From: Planctomycetota bacterium
GTDB taxonomy: Bacteria > Planctomycetota > PUPC01 > DSUN01
Length of the DNA: 11,736 nt
NCBI GenBank assembly: GCA_016872875.1
Contig: VGYW01000265.1
Location: 1-11,736 of the forward strand
Direction of reading: 5' to 3'
Shown one piece after another: positions 6,744 through 11,736 of this stretch. Within the stretch, counting starts at the first letter, position 1; the number at the start of each line of letters is the position of its first letter. The notes under the pieces are model-generated. The model had not been told where the DNA came from, did not search any database, and saw only the letters and a program-made list of their open reading frames with translations. The position numbers and the translations under genes are program-made.

Positions 6744-6797
6744 TAAGGGCGCGGGCCAGCCCGTATGTTAGTGCCATTCGTTCCTGCCCCCCTCTCC

Positions 6798-7241
6798 TCA
6801 CTTTGTGAGGACGCGGCCGGCCATCGGGAGTTGGAGCTTGGCCAGGTCGAGGCCGAAGCGGGACATGATGGTGACGGGAATGTCAGTGCGGGTCGCGGGA
6901 GCCAGCCCCTTCTGTAGCCGCTTGTCGTTCGTGGCAAGGAAGATGTGCGGGGCCTTCGAGTGCCCCTTCTGCCCCTCGTTGAAGCCGTGGTCGGGCGTCA
7001 CGTAGACAAGCGTCTTGTCGTCAATCATCACCCCCTCCGTCGCCAGCCGCTTCAGGGTCGGCAGCTCGCCGCGTTCCAGGCATTCCTGCACGTGGCCCCG
7101 CTGCGCGCCGTCCCAGCCGAAGAGGATGACGTTCCGCGGCTTCTCGATGTCGAGGCCCTGCGCCAGCACGCAGTGCGGCGCGAACGCCACCACGGCCACC
7201 AGCCACCATTGGACCCATCGCCTCATGGCTCGCATCTCCAT
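6798..7241 (-). pseudogene. Alkaline-phosphatase-superfamily protein with its middle deleted
   Basis: The 147-residue frame has a signal peptide (WWLVAVVAFAPHCVLAQ), then the N-terminal core of type I phosphodiesterase/sulfatase-like enzymes: RNVILFGWDGAQRGHVQECL with metal-binding D44, and LPTLKRLATEGVMID. It then jumps directly to the C-terminal core, DKTLVYVTPDHGFNEGQKGH with metal-binding D84 and H85, and FLATND. In the intact superfamily these blocks are separated by roughly two hundred or more residues that hold the catalytic Thr/Ser/Cys nucleophile and further metal ligands. None of that is present, so the product cannot be a normal hydrolase. The join is near residues 73-75, about 7017-7025, and the frame is kept. 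The start is ambiguous: ATGs at 7241, 7235 and 7226 lie close to GAGGGG and GGAG. It may still be translated, for example as a fragment, but I call it a decayed gene. Confidence 0.7.
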
Positions 7242-7285
7242 TCCCCTCTGTGTGTCAGACAGTTGCTACAGTCTGGGTGCAGCAA

Positions 7286-7360
7286 TTCATGCACCCGTTA
7301 GCGGAGAAAGTCAAGGCGGCCCTGCCCGCCCTTGACTTTCCGCTCGCGGGTTGCCATGCT
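7286..7360. promoter_or_regulatory. Possible divergent promoters in a long inverted repeat
   Basis: AAAGTCAAGG (7307-7316 region) and CCTTGACTTT (about 7330-7339) are arms of a hairpin that extends to GCGG (7301-7304) and CCGC (7340-7343) with small bulges. Each arm contains an outward TTGACT. On the plus strand TTGACT (7332-7337) is 17 bases from CATGCT (7355-7360), giving a leader of about 40 bases to the thioredoxin-like gene. On the minus strand TTGACT (7314-7309) is 17 bases from CATGAA (7291-7286), giving a similar leader to the phosphatase remnant. The -10 matches are poor (three of six), so this is tentative. A further inverted repeat GGGTGCA/TGCACCC lies at 7275-7281 and 7290-7296. 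Confidence 0.4.
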
Positions 7361-7405
7361 TGTGTGAGGAGCCGGAGCGGTGGAGGGACGAAAGGAGGCC
7401 CGAAC

Positions 7406-7885
7406 ATGAGAGCGGTGGGCAGCTTGTGTGCGTCGCTGGTGGCCGCGCTGGTGCTCGCGGGGCGGGCGTCCGGCGGAGAGGTCCTCTGGGCGTCTACCTT
7501 CGAGCTCGGAATGAAGAAGGCCAAGTCCAAAGACCTGCCCGTGATGGTGGACATCTACACCGACTGGTGCGGCTGGTGCAAGAAGCTCGACAAGGACGTC
7601 TACTCCAAGCCCGAGGTCATCGCGCTCTCGAAGGAGTTCGTCTGCATCAAGCTGAACCCCGAGAAGGACAGGCGGAACGGCAGGCTCTTCAAGGTGGACG
7701 GCTATCCCGCGATCATCTTCACCGACGCGAAGGGCAAGGAGCTTCACCGCATCGGGGGCTACCTGGCCCCCGAGCCATTCCTGGCCGAGATGAAGAAGGC
7801 CCTCGCCGCGGCCAACGAGGGGAAAGAGAAAGTCAAGGAGAAGGCGCCCAAGGACAAGGAGACCCCAAAGGAGAAGACCGAGTAG
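7406..7885 (+). CDS. Secreted thioredoxin-fold protein with CGWC motif
   Basis: The 159-residue protein has a signal peptide (MRAVGSLCASLVAALVLAG, cleavage near ASG) and one thioredoxin domain. The active site is DWCGWCKKLD with C55 and C58, followed by the strand FVCIKLNPEKD (78-88) and the cis-proline region VDGYPAIIFTD (97-107). This matches the Thioredoxin_7-like group of periplasmic dithiol proteins common in Planctomycetota, which reduce or shuffle disulfides; the partner is unknown. Residues 139-159 are a Lys/Glu-rich charged tail, probably disordered. The start ATG at 7406 has AAAGGAGG about seven bases upstream; the open frame reaches back to 7250 but has no better start. The P-loop ATPase gene follows after 28 bases, so they may share a transcript. 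Confidence 0.9.
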   Translation: MRAVGSLCASLVAALVLAGRASGGEVLWASTFELGMKKAKSKDLPVMVDIYTDWCGWCKKLDKDVYSKPEVIALSKEFVCIKLNPEKDRRNGRLFKVDGYPAIIFTDAKGKELHRIGGYLAPEPFLAEMKKALAAANEGKEKVKEKAPKDKETPKEKTE

Positions 7886-7913
7886 CCTCCTCAGAGGAAC
7901 AGGAGCTCAGAGC

Positions 7914-9275
7914 ATGGCAGCCGTCCAAAGGGCTTCGACCATCCGCGAGGCCTGGCTCGCGTGCGACCTCGGGCCGCTCTCCGGCGACAAGCTCGCCTGG
8001 TGGGCGGACCTCTCGAAGGCTCGCGGCGCGAAGCCGCTCAGCCGACTCGAGGCCATCTTCGACCTCGGCGCTGGGGAGTTCCCCCTGCACGTCGCCTTCA
8101 CGGGCCACCGCGGGTGCGGGAAATCCACGGAACTCCTACGCCTCAAACAGCAGTGGAATCTCACCTACTTCGTCGTCTACTTCGAGGTCACAGAGCTCCT
8201 CGACCCTAACGACATCGCATTCAGCGACCTGTTCCTCACCATCACGATGAAGCTCGCCCAGGAGTTCCACAACTGCGGCATGGACCTCGATAAGCGGCTC
8301 CTGGACAACGTCGAGCGCTTTGCCGAGAGCGTCATCAAGGAAACGACCCAGGAGGCCAAGTCGCAGATCGAGGTAGGCGCGAAAGCGCAGGCGACCGGCG
8401 GCATCCCTTTCTTCGCCAAGCTCAACGCCTGGATCACCTCACAGTTCAAGGCCTCCACCCAGCACAAGGAGACAATCCGGCGCATCTTCGAGCGCGACAT
8501 CACTCGGCTCATCACCGACACCAATCTGCTCCTCGACGATGCCCGTGCCTGGCTGAAGAGCGCGGCGGAGACATCGGGGCATGGGCCCACCGAGCTGATG
8601 ATCATACTCGACAACCTGGACCGTACGCCGCCCGACGTGGCGGACCGCCTGGTCTTCCAGCACGGAGACTTCCTCAAGCAGCTTCGCGCCAACGTCATCT
8701 ACACGATGCCTGTCTCGGTGTTCTACTCGCGCAAGAGCTTAGAGCGGGTGTTCCCTCGGTTGGACTTCCTTCCGATGGTGAGCGTGTTCAAGAGAGAGGA
8801 GAGCAAGCTCGATCTGCCGTGGAACGACCAAGGCGTTGACGCGATGGCGGGGGTTGTGGAGCAACGCATTGAGACCGCCACAGTCTTCGATGACCGGGAG
8901 CTTGTGCGCGAGTTGGCGCGCTATAGCGGCGGGTGCCTGCGCCACCTGATGCTGCTGACCCAACTCGCCTGCGAATCTGCCCACGCGCGGCGGGCCACCA
9001 GGATCGGCCCCGCCGACGTCGAGGATGCGCTTCGCGAGATGCAGACCCGCTTCGAGCGCATGATCCCGCCTGAGTACTACCCTGTGCTCCGGGAGGTGGC
9101 CCGAACCAAGGCCGCTCCGAACAGCGACCTTGGCAGGGAGGCGCTCTACAATCTCAGCCTCCTCGAGTACAACGGCGGGAAACGCTGGAACTACGTCCAC
9201 CCCCTCGTCCGCCGCATCGAGCGCTTCGCGGAGACACGCCGTGGCAAAGGCGCGAAAGCCAAAGGCAGGAAGTAA
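7914..9275 (+). CDS. P-loop ATPase, STAND/AAA-like, partner of the TPR protein
   Basis: The 453-residue protein carries a Walker A GHRGCGKST at 64-72, continuing ELLRLKQQW, and a Walker B LMIILDNLDR at 228-237. A strand IYTMPVSVFYS (262-272) follows, then a helical region with GGCLRHLMLLTQLA (339-352) and DVEDALREM (368-376) like the lid and winged-helix part of STAND or Orc/Cdc6-like ATPases. A C-terminal winged-helix-like LLEYNGGKRWNYVHPLVRRI (416-435) and a basic tail KGAKAKGRK end it. The N-terminal region (1-60) has the pattern AWLACDLGPLSGD and no recognised effector domain. Between the Walker motifs is a long inserted helical segment (about 120-220). The start ATG at 7914 has GGAG eight bases upstream. 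It overlaps the TPR gene by 35 bases, so the two are probably translated together. Family members of this type often neighbour TPR proteins; the biochemical role is unknown. Confidence 0.8.
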   Translation: MAAVQRASTIREAWLACDLGPLSGDKLAWWADLSKARGAKPLSRLEAIFDLGAGEFPLHVAFTGHRGCGKSTELLRLKQQWNLTYFVVYFEVTELLDPNDIAFSDLFLTITMKLAQEFHNCGMDLDKRLLDNVERFAESVIKETTQEAKSQIEVGAKAQATGGIPFFAKLNAWITSQFKASTQHKETIRRIFERDITRLITDTNLLLDDARAWLKSAAETSGHGPTELMIILDNLDRTPPDVADRLVFQHGDFLKQLRANVIYTMPVSVFYSRKSLERVFPRLDFLPMVSVFKREESKLDLPWNDQGVDAMAGVVEQRIETATVFDDRELVRELARYSGGCLRHLMLLTQLACESAHARRATRIGPADVEDALREMQTRFERMIPPEYYPVLREVARTKAAPNSDLGREALYNLSLLEYNGGKRWNYVHPLVRRIERFAETRRGKGAKAKGRK

Positions 9276-10797
9276 GCGGCGCGCCCGCCATGTCGAGGAC
9301 GCGTCCGCTTCCACCATCGTGCAAGAGCCTGTTGCCACCTATGGCGCTCCCACTGCGCGCGTGGCGGGCGAACTGCCCCCAGAGCTGGCTCCACACGCCG
9401 GCGAACTCAACCGCATGGCCGCATTCGTTGACTTGGCAGAGGGCTTCCGACTCGCCTTTGCGGAGTGCAACTTTGCCCCTCTGCGTAAGGCGATCATCGA
9501 AGAACTCCGCCGGCGGTGCGAGCCTGACGTCGCCCGCCTCTGTGTCATTGACCTAACCGATGCGGATGACATGCTGTACCCCCTCCAGGCGATCGCGCGC
9601 CGCGTGCCAAGAGACGGCGCCGCCGAGGGGGCACCGAAGCGTGTGCTCATGTTCCTCGGTTTAGAGGCGCACGTTCACATCACGGACCCCCAACCCGGCG
9701 TGCTCGTGGCTCTCAACATGGCTCGCGACGCCTTCCCCGCCCGCATCCCCGAGCCGATGATCTTCTGGCTCCCCGAGTACCTCCTGACCACCCTCTCGCG
9801 CGTCGCCCACGACTTCTGGTCCTGGGCCAATGCCACTTTCCGTTTCCCTGCACCCCAGGCTTTCAAGGACATTGCCTTTAGGGAGACCGTGGGCGCGGAC
9901 ACACGCATCCTCGACACCCAGGTGGCAGAGACGAAAGCCAGGGTTCGCGTGCTGGAGGGCCTCCTTCAGGAGTACCTACCAAGTGTCGGAGATTCCGCGC
10001 AGGAGCGTCTGCCGGCGGCGCTCGACGTTCTGAACGAACTGGGGGTGGGCTACTGGCGCCTCGGGCAGGACAGGCAGGCGATGGCCTACTGGTCGAGAAT
10101 GCTAGCCATAGCGCGCAGAGCGAAGTCCCTCCGGGCAGAAGGCGCGGCGCTTGGCAACCTCGGCGGGGCCTACGTGCAGCTCGGCGACATGCGGAAGGGT
10201 GTAGAGTGCGCCAAGCAACAGTTGCGTGTCGCCCGGAAGATGCGCGATCGGCGCGGCGAGGGGAATGCCCTCGGCATCCTCGGCATCGCCTGTTCCGAAC
10301 TCGGCCAGACGCGAAAGGCGATCGAACTCTACGAACGGGCGCTGAAGATCGCCACCGAGATTGGGGACCGGCGCAACGAGGGGGTCTGGCTCGGTAATCT
10401 GGGCATTGCGTACGCCGCCCTGGGCGAGACGCAGAAGGCGATGGACTGCCAGACGCAAGAGTTGAAGATCGCGATCGAGATGGGCGACCGGCGCAGCGAG
10501 GGGGGTTCTCTCGCCAACCTCGGCATCCGCTACGCCGACTCCGGCGATCTACCGAAGGCGACTTGGTTTTTCATGGAAGCCCTTCAGCTCGCGCGCGAGA
10601 TCGGCGACAGGCGCACCGAGGCGAACGCCAGTTGGAACCTGGGCGTGGCTTGCGAGAAGGAAGGGCATCTTGCTTTGGCCGTGGGGTTGATGCAGATGTC
10701 CGTAGATTACGAGCGGGAGGAGGGGCATGCTGATGCCGAGAAGCACGCGGCGGAGGTCGAAGCTCTGAGGCGGAGGATGAAGGAGGGTGTTCGCTAA
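9241..10797 (+). CDS. TPR-repeat protein with P-loop-less NTPase-like N-terminus (inactive-STAND-like)
   Basis: I chose GTG at 9241 because GGAG lies seven bases upstream; it gives 518 residues and a 35-base overlap with the ATPase gene. Residues 1-20 are strongly basic. Residues about 58-205 form a conserved domain with FRLAFAECNFAPLRKAIIEELR (69-90), KRVLMFLGLEAHV (133-145), GVLVALNMARDAF (153-165), PMIFWLPEYLLTTL (172-185) and AHDFWSWANATFRF (189-202). This order resembles the degenerate, P-loop-lacking NTPase domain of inactive STAND proteins; there is no Walker A here. Residues about 260-495 are six 40-residue TPR units, five closing with a GDRRxE-type motif, as in Rapsyn/LGN-like repeats that bind protein partners. 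The start could also be ATG at 9415, which would drop the basic tail but has no good ribosome-binding site. Together with the ATPase upstream it looks like a two-part signalling unit. Confidence 0.8.
   Translation: MAKARKPKAGSKRRARHVEDASASTIVQEPVATYGAPTARVAGELPPELAPHAGELNRMAAFVDLAEGFRLAFAECNFAPLRKAIIEELRRRCEPDVARLCVIDLTDADDMLYPLQAIARRVPRDGAAEGAPKRVLMFLGLEAHVHITDPQPGVLVALNMARDAFPARIPEPMIFWLPEYLLTTLSRVAHDFWSWANATFRFPAPQAFKDIAFRETVGADTRILDTQVAETKARVRVLEGLLQEYLPSVGDSAQERLPAALDVLNELGVGYWRLGQDRQAMAYWSRMLAIARRAKSLRAEGAALGNLGGAYVQLGDMRKGVECAKQQLRVARKMRDRRGEGNALGILGIACSELGQTRKAIELYERALKIATEIGDRRNEGVWLGNLGIAYAALGETQKAMDCQTQELKIAIEMGDRRSEGGSLANLGIRYADSGDLPKATWFFMEALQLAREIGDRRTEANASWNLGVACEKEGHLALAVGLMQMSVDYEREEGHADAEKHAAEVEALRRRMKEGVR
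10128..10620 (+). repeat. 120-bp tandem coding repeats encoding TPR units
   Basis: The TPR units recur every 120 bases with no indels: the GAYCGGCGC-type stretch near 10247, 10367, 10487 and 10607 marks the end of successive units. Similarity is high at DNA level in those joints and lower in the helices, indicating expansion by tandem duplication followed by divergence of the binding face. Confidence 0.8.
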
Positions 10798-10943
10798 GAG
10801 GTATTCGGGATCTCTGTATCCGAGCCCATCCGCGCAATCCGCGGTCCGGTTTCTTCTCTGCTGGCTCTGCCTCTCTGCGTGAGTTGCTTTGCTTGCCCTT
10901 CGACAAGCGGGACGCTTGTGGCAACGGGAGTCCGCGAGAGCGT
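10798..10943. other. Convergent intergenic region with hairpins and possible terminator
   Basis: Between the convergent TPR and HEAT-like genes lie CCGCG-CAATC-CGCGG (10830-10844), followed by a pyrimidine-rich TCCGGTTTCTTCT that could end the TPR transcript, and ACAAGCG-GGA-CGCTTGT (10903-10919), a 7-bp stem with the same GGA triloop as two hairpins at 5435-5480. No gene is apparent. Confidence 0.5.
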
Positions 10944-11736
10944 CTACTTCGCGGCGGCGAGGCCCTTTTCGGCGGCGGTGCGGAGGGCTTTTTCGGAGGG
11001 GTCGGTGCGGGTCCTGGCGATGTGGGCGTAGATGGCAGCGGCCTCGGGCTTCTTGCCGGCAGCCAGGAGGGCATCGCCGAGGGACATGGCGGCGTCGGAG
11101 AGGTTGATGCGGAGCCAGTCCTTCGCCTCGTCGCCGGCCTTCAGCAGGGCGTCGGCGGCCGAGGCGTCGGCGATGCGGGCGATGCCCCAGCCGCCCGCGA
11201 TGCGGAGGTCGGGGTCGGGATCGCTGAGGGACTGCTTGAAGATGTCGGCGGCCTTGTCGCTCTTGAGGACTGCGAGCTTCTTGACGATGCTGAGGCGGCT
11301 TCTGCCCTGGACTTTCGGCAGGGCGGCGAGGAGGGTTTCGGCCGCGCCGTCCTTGATGGCGGCCAGGGCGCGGGCCGCGTCATCGCAAAGCTCGGCGTCA
11401 AGGAGCATCTTGCCGAGGGGCTCAGTGGCCTCCTTTCCGCCGCAGAGCTGAAGCTCCTGGATGAGGTACTTCTGGATGGCCTTTGGCCTGTCGCCGCCCA
11501 GTTGGGAGGCGAGGGCGAGGGCGAAGTCGGAGCGGGCCTTGTCGTCGCCCGCGCCCGTGACGTGGACGGCGACGAGGTGGAGGGCGTAGTGGGGCTTGAT
11601 GTCCTTGATTGGCTCGCCGACCTTAGGCTCGGCGAGCATGTCGATCAGGCCGAGCAGGTTGTCGCGTCCGCCCTTGAGGATTTCGGCGGCGAGCTTGCGC
11701 ATGGCCTCGCCAAGCTCGGGGGTGAGGTTGACGTAT
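10944..11736 (-). CDS. HEAT-like repeat protein, 5' end cut by window edge
   Basis: About 263 C-terminal residues are visible; the frame is open through the right edge (YVNLTPELGEA before an internal Met at 11702), so the start is outside. The sequence is Ala/Leu-rich paired helices, for example LASQLGGDRPKAIQKYLIQELQ, LGKMLLDAELCDDAARALAAIK, LPKVQGRSRLSIVKKLAVL and SDPDPDLRIAGGWGIARIADASAADALL, typical of HEAT or HEAT_2 solenoids. The last 60 residues (LSDAAMSLGDALLAAGKKPEAAAIYAHIA and beyond) look more like a TPR unit. Such proteins act as binding scaffolds; many in Planctomycetota are exported and of unknown role. No catalytic motif is visible in this part. It ends with TAG and is convergent with the TPR gene. 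Confidence 0.7.
   Translation of the reverse strand, partial: YVNLTPELGEAMRKLAAEILKGGRDNLLGLIDMLAEPKVGEPIKDIKPHYALHLVAVHVTGAGDDKARSDFALALASQLGGDRPKAIQKYLIQELQLCGGKEATEPLGKMLLDAELCDDAARALAAIKDGAAETLLAALPKVQGRSRLSIVKKLAVLKSDKAADIFKQSLSDPDPDLRIAGGWGIARIADASAADALLKAGDEAKDWLRINLSDAAMSLGDALLAAGKKPEAAAIYAHIARTRTDPSEKALRTAAEKGLAAAK

Larger units (their letters stand above)
6267..6797. other. Gene-free, repeat-dense intergenic region
   Basis: These 531 bases separate the lipoprotein gene from the convergent phosphatase-like remnant. Short open frames here differ between strands and show no family signal, start site or codon pattern, so I see no gene. The region holds the long hairpin at 6302-6384, a smaller hairpin CGGAATGC-GAAG-GCGTTCCG at 6421-6440, and the tandem repeat at 6459-6743. 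The stretch 6744-6797 shows nothing further. Confidence 0.75.

Noticed and set aside
7301..7343. Rho-independent terminator
   Set aside because: The hairpin is strong, but it lies between divergent starts and is not followed by a T-run on either strand.
7250..7405. A 52-codon N-terminal extension of the thioredoxin-like gene
   Set aside because: It crosses the hairpin and possible promoter; the ATG at 7406 has AAAGGAGG at proper spacing and starts a signal peptide.
1..11736. tRNA or rRNA genes, insertion sequences, integrase or att sites
   Set aside because: I saw no tRNA-like cloverleaf with CCA end, no rRNA stretch, no transposase or integrase motif, and no flanking direct repeats around the TIR/ATPase or ATPase/TPR genes.

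Overview
The window is GC-rich bacterial DNA. Its gene content (a secreted ThuA-like protein, a lipidated CBM9-like protein, an L-fucose isomerase, an alkaline-phosphatase-superfamily remnant, a HEAT-like protein, a small thioredoxin with a signal peptide) and its intergenic palindromes of the type CGTTCCCACGC-nnn-GCGTGGGAACG point to a Planctomycetota or related PVC-superphylum bacterium, probably environmental. This assignment is inferred from gene families and repeat style, not from a marker gene.

Layout. 1-620 (minus) is the 5' part of a secreted ThuA-like gene, preceded by a possible 26-residue membrane peptide (716-796, minus). From 5231 down to 940 three minus-strand genes follow each other: L-fucose isomerase (fucI), a TIR-domain protein 23 nt behind it, and an AAA_14/DUF4143-type ATPase with a PD-(D/E)XK-like C-terminus. 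Divergent from fucI is a CBM9-like lipoprotein (5517-6266, plus). The two face each other across an intergenic region holding a 24-bp palindrome whose arms each contain a perfect -35 box, giving two near-consensus divergent promoters. A cluster of short hairpins lies between the palindrome and the lipoprotein.

6267-6797 is a gene-free, repeat-dense region. It has a three-segment long hairpin and 3.5 copies of a 74-82 bp tandem repeat with palindromic units. Next is a minus-strand alkaline-phosphatase-superfamily reading frame (6798-7241) that seems to have lost its whole middle in frame. Divergent from it is a thioredoxin-like gene (7406-7885, plus), again with outward-facing TTGACT boxes in the arms of an inverted repeat. 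The thioredoxin gene runs closely into a P-loop ATPase (7914-9275) and then an overlapping TPR-repeat gene (9241-10797). The window ends with a convergent, truncated HEAT-like gene (10944 to the right edge).

How the parts may work together. fucI and the CBM9-like lipoprotein look like a divergently controlled sugar-use unit. The TIR gene with its downstream ATPase, and the ATPase with its TPR partner, are two separate pairs that resemble bacterial conflict or signalling modules set among housekeeping and sugar genes. The ATPase/TPR pair resembles a split STAND-like system: an active P-loop protein beside a protein with a P-loop-less, NTPase-like N-terminus and TPR sensors. Their involvement in defence is inference.
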